NCBI GenBank assembly: GCA_965227155.1
Contig: OZ245731.1
Span: 2,108,001-2,172,000, forward strand
Direction of reading: 5' to 3'
Length of the DNA stretch: 64,000 nt
DNA from: UBA6059 sp965227155
Lineage (GTDB): Bacteria > Bacteroidota > Bacteroidia > Cytophagales > Cyclobacteriaceae
In this document: in pieces, positions 34,759 through 44,690 of the stretch
How the letters are laid out: every line of letters begins with the position of its first letter
Position numbering within the stretch: the stretch's first letter is position 1
Made by a program: the position numbers and the translations under genes
The notes under the pieces: model-generated
The model's database searches: none
What the model was told of the DNA's origin: nothing
Seen by the model: the letters and a program-made list of their open reading frames with translations, nothing else

Positions 34759-37431
34759 TTGCACATGCGGTTATTCCAATTATATCTGTTACTGATATTT
34801 AGCATTTTACTGTTTTCAGTTAATGATTCATATGGTCAGGATACCGATGGGGATGGCCTTTCTGACAGTGATGAGATCAATATTTACACAACAGATCCTA
34901 CCAAACCGGATACCGATGGAGACGGGCTGACCGATGGATTTGAAATCGATAATCTTGATGTGGCGAACCCCGGTAACGATGCGCCCGGCTATGATCCTCT
35001 AACAGCAGATGTAGATGATGATGGATTACTTGATGGAGAAGAAACCCAGGGTACAGCAAACTCAATTCTCTCACAGGTGGCCAATCCTAATATTTTAAGT
35101 CCTTTTCTTCGAGATTCAGATGGTGATGGCATTTCCGATGGAGATGAATTCAACCATCCAACCTTTGATTTTGATCCTACATTATTCGATACGGATGATG
35201 ATAATCTGGATGATGGCCGTGAACTGGAGCTCGGTACAGATCCCTCCAACCCTGACACGGATGGTGATGGGCTGAGTGATGGTGATGAAGCTAATTTCCT
35301 GATCGGCATAGGGAGCGACCCATTAAAAAGTGATACCGATGGCGATGGCATATCCGATGGGCAGGAGTTTAACCAGGGAACAGACCCTACAAAAATAGAT
35401 TCCGATGGTGATGGACTGGATGATGACGAAGAAATAGCGCGCAATACTTTTCCTCTTGATGCCGATTCAGACAATGACGGACTAACCGATGGTGCAGAAG
35501 TAAACACCCACAACACAAATCCCCTTGAGGCGGATAGTGATGGTGACGGATGTGAAGACAACCAGGAGGTACTTAGTGGCAGTGACCCCAACGATCCTTC
35601 AGAAAATACAGGTCAGTTTTACATTGATAATGATGGAGATGGATTTGGTGATCCCTCATCGTTTGTGATTTCCTGTGAAACCCCGGTAGGATATGCTGCC
35701 AATGCCAATGATTGTAATGATAATAACCCTAACCTTGGAGCTCCGCAGACATGGTTTCGCGATAACGATGGTGATGGCTTTGGTGCTGATGGCCAAACTA
35801 TAACAAATTGCAGTCAACCGGCTGGTTATGTTGCTCAGGGAGGAGATTGCAACGACAGCAATGATGAAATTTATCCCGGCGCACCCACACAGCCCAATGG
35901 GTTGGATAATAACTGTGATGGGATAATTGAGAAATTCAATCAGCAAATCACCTTTGAGGTTATCGCAAACAAGGTATTTACAGATGGGTCTTTTACACTG
36001 GCTGTCACTGCTTCTTCAGGCTTACCCGTTACCTTATCAGCAGAAGGGCCGATCACCATCAGTGGTCAGGAGGTTACAATAATTGGTGCAGGTGTGGCAA
36101 GTATTACAGCATCGCAGGCAGGCAATGCCAGCTACAATGCAGCTGAAAATGTCACGCGCACTTTTGAGATTGTTAAGGGTAGCCAAATATTGACTTTTGA
36201 CCCCATTCCTGATGCCACTTTTGGAGATCCCGATATACAGCTATTCGCCACAGTTTCCACGGGGTTACCTATTACTTTCACCATTCAGGGTAGTGGTACT
36301 TTCAATGCAGACACCAGTGCAGTTATCATTAACGCAGCTGGTACTGTTACCGTCACTGCAAGACAGTTGGGGAATGCCAATTTTAATCCTTCAGAAGCGA
36401 TTCAAAGGACTTTCGACATACAAAAGGCGGATCAGATTCTGGAGATAGAAAACAAAACTTTATTTCAAGACGCTGTTTTTGACAGCTTAAAATACCCTTT
36501 GTCGGTTGCAGTAAGTTCAGGTTTATTGCCCAATGTGGAAGTCACAGGCCCGGCTATTTTGGAAGATGACTCAGTGGTAATTACAGGAGCTGGACTGGTG
36601 ACGGTTATCGCTACTCAGGATGGGAATGAAAACTTCAATGCCGCAGTACCCGATACGGTATCCTTCTCCATTTTTAAAAGAACCCAGGATATTACGATGG
36701 ATAGTCTGCAGGCTGTGGTAGTTTCATCACCATTTGTATTGCTAAATGCAAGCACATCTGAGAATTTACCGGTCACCTATCTTGTGGAAGGCCCTGTAAA
36801 CTTGATGAATGATACACTTTTTATTGAAAATGCTGGTATAGTGACTGTAGAGGCTTTTAATCCAGGAAATGAAAACATTAATCCGACAGATACGATCCGC
36901 CAGACCTTTTGTATCAATCCTCTACCGCCTACTGTTTTAATAACGCTCGCTGAGCCGGATTCTGTAGTGGTTAGCTCTTCATCAGCAGAAAATATAGCCT
37001 GGTACAGTAATGGTGCATTATTGCCAGATGAAAATGAACAGTTCATCACAGTGGTGGACACAGGGTATTACGAAGTTTTTGCCAATGTCAATGTAGAAGG
37101 CTGTTTCTCTGCTAATTCGGATACTATATCCTTCAATGTAATAGATCCTGTAACGGGAATTTCCAAATCCTTTGATAAAGGATTGATAGAGCTTTATCCA
37201 AATCCAGTATCGAGCAGCATCACAATCAATGTACCGCTGGAATTAAGTAGTGCTAAACCTGAGATTTTTGTATTTACGCTGCAAGGAAGTAGAATATTGG
37301 AGATTCCAATACAACGGAGCGGTAATCAGTGGTCTGCATTACACGACATTTCCACCTTAGCTCCCGGGGTTTACATTTTGGGTATGACCATCGAAGAAAG
37401 GTTTACGGTATTCAGAATCATTAAAGACTGA
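34759..37431 (+). CDS. T9SS-exported protein with TSP3 calcium-binding and MBG-like repeats
   Basis: An 890-residue secreted protein. After a signal peptide (QLYLLLIFSILLFSVNDSYG-Q) come roughly twelve thrombospondin type 3 repeats (DTDGDGLSDSDE, DSDGDGISDGDE and variants, about 27-275), each binding Ca2+. Next is a pair of MopE-like metal-binding segments with DCNDNNPNLGAP and GLDNNCDGIIE (about 285-390), then four immunoglobulin-like repeats of the MBG type (SSGLPVTLSAEGPIT-, about 395-720), and a T9SS sorting domain (YPNPVSSSITINV, PGVYILGMTIEE; about 815-890). It is likely surface-attached; catalysis is not evident. A strong antisense ORF inside is an artefact of the repeats. Confidence 0.88.
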   Translation: MHMRLFQLYLLLIFSILLFSVNDSYGQDTDGDGLSDSDEINIYTTDPTKPDTDGDGLTDGFEIDNLDVANPGNDAPGYDPLTADVDDDGLLDGEETQGTANSILSQVANPNILSPFLRDSDGDGISDGDEFNHPTFDFDPTLFDTDDDNLDDGRELELGTDPSNPDTDGDGLSDGDEANFLIGIGSDPLKSDTDGDGISDGQEFNQGTDPTKIDSDGDGLDDDEEIARNTFPLDADSDNDGLTDGAEVNTHNTNPLEADSDGDGCEDNQEVLSGSDPNDPSENTGQFYIDNDGDGFGDPSSFVISCETPVGYAANANDCNDNNPNLGAPQTWFRDNDGDGFGADGQTITNCSQPAGYVAQGGDCNDSNDEIYPGAPTQPNGLDNNCDGIIEKFNQQITFEVIANKVFTDGSFTLAVTASSGLPVTLSAEGPITISGQEVTIIGAGVASITASQAGNASYNAAENVTRTFEIVKGSQILTFDPIPDATFGDPDIQLFATVSTGLPITFTIQGSGTFNADTSAVIINAAGTVTVTARQLGNANFNPSEAIQRTFDIQKADQILEIENKTLFQDAVFDSLKYPLSVAVSSGLLPNVEVTGPAILEDDSVVITGAGLVTVIATQDGNENFNAAVPDTVSFSIFKRTQDITMDSLQAVVVSSPFVLLNASTSENLPVTYLVEGPVNLMNDTLFIENAGIVTVEAFNPGNENINPTDTIRQTFCINPLPPTVLITLAEPDSVVVSSSSAENIAWYSNGALLPDENEQFITVVDTGYYEVFANVNVEGCFSANSDTISFNVIDPVTGISKSFDKGLIELYPNPVSSSITINVPLELSSAKPEIFVFTLQGSRILEIPIQRSGNQWSALHDISTLAPGVYILGMTIEERFTVFRIIKD

Positions 37432-37436
37432 TAATG

Positions 37437-37470
37437 AAAAAGGCCAACCTGAAAATAGATTGGCCTTTTT
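37437..37470. terminator. Bidirectional terminator between converging genes
   Basis: AAAAAGGCCAA (37437-37447) pairs perfectly with TTGGCCTTTTT (37460-37470) around a 12-base loop, with flanking A and T runs for both directions. It starts 5 bases after the TSP3 protein gene and 21 bases before the end of the convergent BNR protein gene. Confidence 0.92.
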
Positions 37471-37490
37471 TGTTCTAATAAATCTGGTGT

Positions 37491-40400
37491 TTAGGAACCT
37501 ACTTTTTCCTCCTCCTTATCAACTTTAGGCGCGATGTAGGGAGTGTCTTTTTCTCTTAGCATTTTATTCATTTCAGGAACTTCCACATTCATGATCTGAT
37601 CTGCATCTGCCTTGATTTTCATCCATTCCTTATTCAGATCTTCATACCTTACTTTTTCTCCATCGGTGATGGGTGGGATGTTGCCATCGATAGTTTGAAG
37701 AAGATAATAAAGCTGATTATCGAGCTGATTACGGAAGTTGATGACATCCTGGAAAGTTTCCTGCTTGGGTGAAATCAGCTGATTTTCCACTTCAGTTACC
37801 TTCTTATTAATCGCATCACCCTTCTCCATGACATCACCCATAGATTCGTCTTCTTCAAATCGTTCCTTCAGGGATTTTATCTGCATTCTCACTTCCTGCA
37901 TATTGTTCAAGTTGTCATAGATCGCATCAATTTCAGATTTAAGCGTCTCCAGCATCTCTCTTTTTTCAGCAAATTGCGCGGAAGAAACAGTCTCGCGAGG
38001 ATCTGGCAATATTTTCAGCGGTTGTGTTTGGGTGTACTCACCCTTTGTCAATTTTACCTTAAAATCGCCTGGGACTACCTGGTAAGCAGCCAACGCACCA
38101 CCTCTAGGTGTCATGACTCCTTTAGCAGGCTTGAAATTCTCTACGCGCAGATCCCATTCCAGAATATTCATACCTGATTTAGGCTCCAGTTTGGCAGATT
38201 TGTCTTCAGCATCAGTGCTGAATTTTCTGATTACCACATCCCTATCATCAATTATTTCAATGCTCAATGGAATAGTATCCTCTTCATTCACCTCTTTCAC
38301 ATAATATTTCAAGGAAGCACCAAAATATGGGTTTTCTCCATAGGGGGGCTGTCTGCGCATCGCCGAGCGCTGCGCTTTTACCACATCTCTAGGGTTGAAT
38401 AAATAGACATCACTGGCCGCCACCTCAGCAGAAAGCTGATGTAAAGGCGTAAGATCGTCCAGAATCCAAAAGCCGCGGCCTTGTGTACCTGCAATCAGGT
38501 CATTTTGGTGAACTTTCAAATCTGTGATTGGTGTGTAAGGCATATTCAATTGCCATCTCTTCCAGCTGGCACCGGCATCAAAAGATACATACAATCCTCT
38601 TTCGGTACCCATGTACAATAGCCCCTTGCGCGCCGGGTCTTCACGAACCACGCGAACCCAGTTTTCAGCTTCTACACCGTTGGTAATAGCCGTCCATGTT
38701 TTACCATAATCTGAGGTTTTGTAGGCATACGGAGTGAAATCATTGAATTTATATCGGGTGAATGCTACAAATGCAGTAGCCGGGTCATGTGGACTTACAT
38801 CAATAGCATTGATCATTCCTTCACCAATTTGTGGAGGCGTGATATTCTCCCAGTTTTTGCCACCATCCTGTGTGATATGAACCAGGCCATCGTCAGATCC
38901 GGTGTAGATTACATCAGCGGAGTGCGGAGACTCAGCCACATACATCAGGGTTTGGTAAACTTCACCTCCGGCACCCTCATTGGTGATTGGGCCACCGCCT
39001 TTACCCATTTTGGTTGAATCATTATTGGTTAAATCCGGAGAGATTTCTTCCCATGTGATACCTCTGTTGGTAGAGCGGAGCAGCATTTGAGCTGCATGAT
39101 AGATGACATCCGAATCGTGCTGAGACACCAATATGGGGGCATTCCAGTTGAATCTGTATTTCTGCTCATCAGATGGTTCACCCAGTCCGTTTTCAGGGTA
39201 GGCCTTGATGTCTTTCACACGGTCAACTTCACGATCATACTCCTGGATGATACCCTGGTAGCAGCCCGCATACATAAGCCTTGGGTTGTTAGGGTCAAAG
39301 GCTACATAGGCACTTTCACAACCACCCACACCGGCAATCCAGTCTTTCCAACTGATACCGTTACTGAAGGTGCGGCTGGGGATTCCTACGGAAGAATTAT
39401 CCTGCTGCCCTCCGTATACCCAGTATGGAAACTGGTTGTCTGCATTGACCCGGTATACCTGTACGGTAGGTTGATTGCGTTGGGTACTCCAGGATTCGCC
39501 TCCGTTGAAGGTGATATTTGAACCACCGTCATTGGAGTTGATCATATTCTTATTATCGTTTGGATTAATCCACAGATAATGGTTGTCGCCGTGAGGCACC
39601 CTTACCTGGGTGAAAGTTTTACCACCATCTATAGATTTATTGAAGGGGGCATTCATTACATACACAATATTTTCATCTTGTGTATCAGCAAATATGTGCA
39701 TGTAGTACCAGCTACGGGTTTGAATGATGCGTTCACCATTCATGCGCTTCCAGCTTTTGCCGGCATTGTCTGAGCGGTAAAGCCCACCTTTTTCCGCTTC
39801 GATGATGGCATAAACCCTTTCTGGGTTGGCCCGCGAAACTGAAACACCAATTTTGCCCATTACACCTTCAGGAAGTCCCTCGGTTAGTTCATTCCACGTA
39901 TCACCACCATCGGTAGATTTCCAAATACCACTGCCAGGGCCACCACTACGCCCGTACCAGGGCAATCGCTGATAGTCCCAGGTTGCAGCGTACAGAATCC
40001 TTGGATTGGTCATATCCATAGACAAATCCACCGCTCCTGTATTCTCATCTACGAATAATACCCGCTCCCAGCTTTTGCCGCCATCTTTTGAACGATAGAT
40101 GCCACGATCCTGAGAAGGGACATAAGGGCTGCCCATTGCTGAAACATATACAACGTCTGGGTTGTCAGGGTGAATTCTTACCTGGGAAATGTGTCTTGTT
40201 TGTTCCAAACCAAGATGTGTCCAGGTTTTACCGGCATCTGTAGATTTATATACGCCATCGCCGGAGGTGGTCATCACAGGTCTGATCGGACCTTCACCCA
40301 TCCCCACATATACTACATTGGGATCAGATTCTGCTACGGCCACTGCACCCACAGAACCGGTCTTGAAATAGTCATCAGAAATATTTTTCCAATTTAAACC

Positions 40401-40652
40401 ACCGTCAGTTGTCTTCCAGACACCTCCACCGGTAGTGCCCATGTAGTAGGTAAATGGCTGTCCAACTACACCGGTTGATGTAGTAGATCTACCACCTCTG
40501 AAGGGTCCCAGATTACGCCATTTTAATTTGTTGTAGAGTGCTGTATCATAGCTTACCGTTTGTGGTGATGCAGATTTTTTCTTCTGAGCATCGACCTGCG
40601 TAACCATAAGTATAAGCACCGCTACGAGTCCAAGTTGAAATATCCTCTTCAT
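37491..40652 (-). CDS. Exported VPS10/BNR-repeat glycosidase-like protein
   Basis: A 1053-residue protein with a Sec signal (MKRIFQLGLVAVLILMVTQV-DA). It has many Asp-box/BNR-type repeats (STDGGDTWNELT, KSTDAGKTWTHLG, TSDYGKTWTAI, about residues 60-730) forming two sortilin/VPS10-like propellers, then a beta-sandwich (about 760-880) and a helical C-terminal part (LKSEIDAIYDNLNNMQEVRM). It resembles secreted Bacteroidota proteins annotated as BNR/VPS10 glycosyl hydrolases; catalytic residues cannot be assigned and it may simply be a binding scaffold. There is no T9SS domain. It ends at the shared terminator and has a long 5' gap upstream. Confidence 0.85.
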   Translation of the reverse strand: MKRIFQLGLVAVLILMVTQVDAQKKKSASPQTVSYDTALYNKLKWRNLGPFRGGRSTTSTGVVGQPFTYYMGTTGGGVWKTTDGGLNWKNISDDYFKTGSVGAVAVAESDPNVVYVGMGEGPIRPVMTTSGDGVYKSTDAGKTWTHLGLEQTRHISQVRIHPDNPDVVYVSAMGSPYVPSQDRGIYRSKDGGKSWERVLFVDENTGAVDLSMDMTNPRILYAATWDYQRLPWYGRSGGPGSGIWKSTDGGDTWNELTEGLPEGVMGKIGVSVSRANPERVYAIIEAEKGGLYRSDNAGKSWKRMNGERIIQTRSWYYMHIFADTQDENIVYVMNAPFNKSIDGGKTFTQVRVPHGDNHYLWINPNDNKNMINSNDGGSNITFNGGESWSTQRNQPTVQVYRVNADNQFPYWVYGGQQDNSSVGIPSRTFSNGISWKDWIAGVGGCESAYVAFDPNNPRLMYAGCYQGIIQEYDREVDRVKDIKAYPENGLGEPSDEQKYRFNWNAPILVSQHDSDVIYHAAQMLLRSTNRGITWEEISPDLTNNDSTKMGKGGGPITNEGAGGEVYQTLMYVAESPHSADVIYTGSDDGLVHITQDGGKNWENITPPQIGEGMINAIDVSPHDPATAFVAFTRYKFNDFTPYAYKTSDYGKTWTAITNGVEAENWVRVVREDPARKGLLYMGTERGLYVSFDAGASWKRWQLNMPYTPITDLKVHQNDLIAGTQGRGFWILDDLTPLHQLSAEVAASDVYLFNPRDVVKAQRSAMRRQPPYGENPYFGASLKYYVKEVNEEDTIPLSIEIIDDRDVVIRKFSTDAEDKSAKLEPKSGMNILEWDLRVENFKPAKGVMTPRGGALAAYQVVPGDFKVKLTKGEYTQTQPLKILPDPRETVSSAQFAEKREMLETLKSEIDAIYDNLNNMQEVRMQIKSLKERFEEDESMGDVMEKGDAINKKVTEVENQLISPKQETFQDVINFRNQLDNQLYYLLQTIDGNIPPITDGEKVRYEDLNKEWMKIKADADQIMNVEVPEMNKMLREKDTPYIAPKVDKEEEKVGS

Positions 40653-40985
40653 ATGCTTAAGTAGTTAATTTTCATTTCTATTTCTTTTATGTTTAAAATT
40701 TCAGCTTTGGTTCTGACTATGGATTGATTTTACCCTTGAATCATCTGATCTAACTAGCCCTACTTTTCAAGTTACCTTCTAAACCCTGTTTGTGTGTCTC
40801 CACCAACCAGAATTATGAAAAGTAATGGCTTGTGAGGACACAATCCATGGCTAGTCAATTCTTGATTAAATCAATGCCATAATTTAGCCCTATTATGCCT
40901 TTTGAAAACTTCCTTTTATTTTAATGGTGTCATGAACGTGTGATTTGAAGTGAATTGAATATTAAAACCGACAAAAAAAAGTAGC
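40653..40985. repeat. Gap holding dispersed palindromic repeat, copy A
   Basis: No gene. At 40825-40848 there is a palindrome with arms ATGGCTTGTG and CACAATCCAT around AGGA; one base breaks the perfect symmetry. The preceding 30 bases (from about 40796) resemble the sequence before copy C at 59 kb, including CTCCACCA and CAGAATT. See copies at 52.27 kb and 59.13 kb. Confidence 0.6.
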
Positions 40986-42068
40986 ATGAGAAATTACTAT
41001 ATAGCATTAATAAGTTTTCTTGTATTAGGAATGTGGAGTTATAATGGGCGGGCGCAAGCGGCTCAGGAAACGCTCATCGTGGGGGTAAAGGATGCACCGC
41101 CATTTGTTATTTTTGAGGAGGATGGCACTTACAGTGGTATCAGTGTTTGGCTTTGGGAAAAGGTTGCTGACGAGCAGAATATCGACTATCAATATAAGCC
41201 CTATGACCTGGATGGATTGTTGAAAGCCCTTGCTAACAATGAAGTAGACCTCTCAATCAATCCACTTACGGTAACCGCTGAGCGACTTAAGCAAATGGAT
41301 TTTACACAGCCTTTCTATATCACCAGTCTTGCCATTGCAGTGAACACAGATGATAGCAATGCACTATTTGCCTTTGTACAGAACTTTTTCTCCTGGCAAT
41401 TCTTCTCGGCAGTGGGACTTTTGGTGGTGGTATTGGCTGCCATAGGCATTATTGCGTGGCTGTTTGAGCGGAAGGCAAATCCTGATGAGTTTGGCGGCAA
41501 AGGTCTGCAAGGATTATGGCAGGGCCTGTGGTGGTCTGCAGTGACCATGACTACCGTAGGCTATGGCGATAAGTCTCCCCGCACTGCAGGTGGGCGTATA
41601 GTTGCTCTGGTTTGGATGTTTGCCTCTATCATCATTATCAGTGGATTTACGGCCAGCATAGCCTCCGCTTTAACTGTGAATGAGCTTGAAACCAATATCA
41701 ATGGCCCTGAAGATTTGCGCAGGGTAAAAACTTTGACAGTGGAAGCCAGTACAGGTGCTAATTACCTGAATGCCATGCATATTGACTACCGGACGAGGGA
41801 TAACCTCGATAATGCCATTCAGTCACTGGTAGAAGGGCAGGCTGCGGCAGTAGTATATGATGATGCGCTACTCCAATACACACTTAAGCAAGCTAGTGAG
41901 ATAGAAGATGTGGCGGTATTACCGGCACGATTTTTCACACAGTATTATAGTTTTGCTTTTCAGAAAAACCATCCTTTGTTGGAGCAGATCAATCCTATTT
42001 TGCTGGAAGAAATAAGATCCAGTGATTGGAATGCCCAGTTGGGTGCCTACGGTCTGGATCAACAATAA
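40986..42068 (+). CDS. Prokaryotic ionotropic glutamate receptor-like K+ channel (GluR0-like)
   Basis: A 360-residue protein combining a split periplasmic ligand-binding domain and a potassium channel pore. After a signal peptide (to about 25), lobe S1 (about 28-120, ETLIVGVKDAPPFVIFEEDG) includes R100 in TVTAERLKQMDF, the residue that usually binds the ligand's carboxylate. Two membrane helices (about 141-160 and 206-227) flank a pore loop with the selectivity filter TMTTVGYGD (T190-G194). Lobe S2 (about 235-350) follows. This layout is that of GluR0. It should pass K+ when an amino acid binds outside. It stands alone; no partner channel gene is nearby. Confidence 0.9.
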   Translation: MRNYYIALISFLVLGMWSYNGRAQAAQETLIVGVKDAPPFVIFEEDGTYSGISVWLWEKVADEQNIDYQYKPYDLDGLLKALANNEVDLSINPLTVTAERLKQMDFTQPFYITSLAIAVNTDDSNALFAFVQNFFSWQFFSAVGLLVVVLAAIGIIAWLFERKANPDEFGGKGLQGLWQGLWWSAVTMTTVGYGDKSPRTAGGRIVALVWMFASIIIISGFTASIASALTVNELETNINGPEDLRRVKTLTVEASTGANYLNAMHIDYRTRDNLDNAIQSLVEGQAAAVVYDDALLQYTLKQASEIEDVAVLPARFFTQYYSFAFQKNHPLLEQINPILLEEIRSSDWNAQLGAYGLDQQ

Positions 42069-42182
42069 GCTAAAAGTGTGCTGTAGCAAGAATCCTCTAT
42101 GACCCAAATTGCTTACTAATGGGCTTAATCCCTTTGCCTTAGGTAGGCATTTTGGCTTTATTTATCCAATTTTGCCTCCTTT

Positions 42183-44690
42183 ATGAAAAACAAGGGTATG
42201 AAGGTTCTAAAATTTGGAGGAACATCAGTCGGGTCTGCAGACAACATAAGACGTGTGGGTGATATCATTGCCGGGTATTATTATCAAAATAAGCCTATCG
42301 CCGTGGTGGTATCAGCCATGGGAGGGGTCACCAATCAATTGATAGAGCTGGGAAAGTTAGCTGTAAAAGGTGACCAGCATTATTTGGTGCGCCTGGAGGA
42401 GCTGAAGCAGAAGCACCTAAGAACGATGACCGACCTAAACCAGGGTCAGACGCATGAGGAGGGCCATAGAATTATTGATGCCATGTTTTTGGAGCTTCGG
42501 GAATTTCTGCATGGAATTTACCTCCTTAAAGAATTGTCAGCCCGGTCGCTCGATATCATCCTGAGCTTTGGCGAGCGGTTATCCGCCAATATGATTGCCC
42601 TGTATCTAAGAACTCAGGCCATGGAATGCCATTTTATGGACACCAGGCAAATTATCAAAACAGACAGCCACTTTGGTAATGCTCGTGTAGACTTCAAAAC
42701 AACCAACCAAAATATCAATGACTTCTTTGCAGCAGGGCCACAGCTGACTATGATCACAGGCTTTATTGCCAGTAATGAAGAGCATGTAACCACTACACTG
42801 GGCCGTGGTGGGTCAGACTACACGGCCAGTATCATTGCCGCTGCTTTAGAGGCAGAAGAGGTAGAGATTTGGACGGATGTGGATGGGGTGATGACAGCCG
42901 ATCCTCGTAAGGTCAAGGAGTCTTATTCCATGCCGCAACTGAGTTACGTAGAAGCCATGGAGATGTCTCATTTTGGGGCGAAGGTAATTTACCCACCTAC
43001 ACTGCAGCCTGCCATCAACAAAAAGATTCCCCTTCGCATAAAGAATACCTTCAATCCAGATTTTGAAGGAACATACATCAGCAAGAAGTCAAGCAAGCTT
43101 AAGTTTCCCGTAAAAGGTATTTCCTCCATTGAAAATGTTGCTCTCGTAAGCCTTATCGGTAGTGGAATGGTAGGTGTGCCGGGGGTCGCCTCCAGGCTAT
43201 TTGGCTCCCTGGCGCGCAATGGTATCAATGTAATACTCATTACCCAGGCATCTTCTGAGCACAGCATCACATTTGCCGTGAGCCCCGATGATACAAAGGC
43301 AGCTGCTTCTACTTTGAAGGAAGAATTTAAACGTGAAATTCAGGAACGTGAGATTGAGAAAATTGCGACTGAAGAGAACCTTAGTGTGGTAGCCATTATT
43401 GGTGAAAACATGAAGCAAACACCCGGTATAGCCGGGCGATTATTCAATGCCTTGGGTAAAAATGGTATCAACGTAGCAGCAATTGCACAGGGATCTTCAG
43501 AGCTGAATATATCGGTGGTGATTGGCCAGCCCAACCTCTCTAAGGCACTTAATACATTGCATGAAGCATTCTTCCTTTCTGATCGTAAATCGCTCAATAT
43601 ATTTCTATTGGGCACCGGTTTGATAGGTGGCACTTTGCTCCAGCAGATTGCACAGCAGTTTGATTACCTCCTTAATGAGCGGGCCCTTAAACTCAATGTA
43701 GTAGGTATTGCCAATAGCCGAAATATGGCTTTTGATGAAGAAGGAATTGACCTTAAGAATTGGAGGTCTCTGATAGATTTTCCAGGAAATAACTCCAGCA
43801 TTGAGGATTTCATTGACAAGATGAAGTCGATGAACCTGTCCAATAGCGTATTTGTGGACTGCACCAGCAATCAGGATGTAATCCAATACTACGAGGAGAT
43901 TCTCAATGCTTCGATCAGCATAGTGACGCCTAATAAACTGGCTAATTCCGGAAAGTTCGCCAACTACACCAAGCTGAAAAAGGCCGCTAATGACCATGGA
44001 TGTAAGTTTCTCTACGAAACTAATGTAGGCGCAGGACTGCCGATCATCAGCACGATGAACGACCTTAAAATTAGTGGTGATAAGATCAGAAAAATTGAAG
44101 GTATACTCTCCGGTACGATTTCTTATATCTTCAATAATTTCACCGGCGAGGCTAAATTCAGTGATATTGTAAAGCAGGCAAAAGAAAAGGGACTAACCGA
44201 GCCAGATCCACGAGATGATCTCAATGGTATGGATGTAGCCCGAAAGATTCTGATACTTTCCCGAGAGGCAGGACTTACCCTTGAGCCGGAAGATGTTAAG
44301 CTGGAACCTATTCTTCCGCAATCATGCTTTGAAGTAGATTCTGTTGAGGCATTTTTCGCTGAGCTGGAAAAAAATGATGCTGCCCTTACCAAAATCAAAG
44401 ATGAGGCAGCAGCGGAAGGCAAGGTGCTAAGGCTTATCGCTATGATGGAAAGAGGTCAGGCGCATATTAAACTGGAAAAAGTTGGCCCCGACCATCCTTT
44501 TTACAGCCTCTCTGGCAGTGACAACATTGTATCATTTACCACCAAAAGGTACGCTGAAAGACCACTGGTGGTAAAAGGTCCCGGGGCTGGTGCCGAGGTT
44601 ACATCAGCAGGGGTATTTGCAGAGATCATTTCGATCAGCAACCACTTCATTCAGGACAATTACAAATTCATATCAGCCCATGTCCGATAA
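42183..44690 (+). CDS. thrA: Bifunctional aspartate kinase/homoserine dehydrogenase I
   Basis: An 835-residue fusion. The aspartate kinase domain begins KVLKFGGTSVGSADNI (about 8-23) and continues with WTDVDGVMTADPRKV. Two ACT regulatory domains lie about residues 320-470 (VALVSLIGSGMVGVPGVASR and VVAIIGENMKQTPGIAGR). The homoserine dehydrogenase domain starts at about 470 with FLLGTGLIGGTLLQQ and has TNVGAGLPIISTMNDL. It performs the first and third steps of threonine and methionine synthesis, with feedback by threonine expected through ACT. An ATG at 42198 is an alternative start. thrB overlaps its 3' end by 11 bases. Confidence 0.97.
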   Translation: MKNKGMKVLKFGGTSVGSADNIRRVGDIIAGYYYQNKPIAVVVSAMGGVTNQLIELGKLAVKGDQHYLVRLEELKQKHLRTMTDLNQGQTHEEGHRIIDAMFLELREFLHGIYLLKELSARSLDIILSFGERLSANMIALYLRTQAMECHFMDTRQIIKTDSHFGNARVDFKTTNQNINDFFAAGPQLTMITGFIASNEEHVTTTLGRGGSDYTASIIAAALEAEEVEIWTDVDGVMTADPRKVKESYSMPQLSYVEAMEMSHFGAKVIYPPTLQPAINKKIPLRIKNTFNPDFEGTYISKKSSKLKFPVKGISSIENVALVSLIGSGMVGVPGVASRLFGSLARNGINVILITQASSEHSITFAVSPDDTKAAASTLKEEFKREIQEREIEKIATEENLSVVAIIGENMKQTPGIAGRLFNALGKNGINVAAIAQGSSELNISVVIGQPNLSKALNTLHEAFFLSDRKSLNIFLLGTGLIGGTLLQQIAQQFDYLLNERALKLNVVGIANSRNMAFDEEGIDLKNWRSLIDFPGNNSSIEDFIDKMKSMNLSNSVFVDCTSNQDVIQYYEEILNASISIVTPNKLANSGKFANYTKLKKAANDHGCKFLYETNVGAGLPIISTMNDLKISGDKIRKIEGILSGTISYIFNNFTGEAKFSDIVKQAKEKGLTEPDPRDDLNGMDVARKILILSREAGLTLEPEDVKLEPILPQSCFEVDSVEAFFAELEKNDAALTKIKDEAAAEGKVLRLIAMMERGQAHIKLEKVGPDHPFYSLSGSDNIVSFTTKRYAERPLVVKGPGAGAEVTSAGVFAEIISISNHFIQDNYKFISAHVR

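Noticed and set aside
34989..35591. 200-codon Ser/Pro-rich ORF on the minus strand
   Set aside because: It is antisense to the TSP3 repeats; the Ser-rich reading arises from the GAT/GGT-rich repeat codons. No signal or domain.
34840..35600. Repeated DNA that could look like a CRISPR array
   Set aside because: The repeats are in-frame TSP3 calcium-binding codons of variable length; no constant repeat/spacer pattern and no cas genes.
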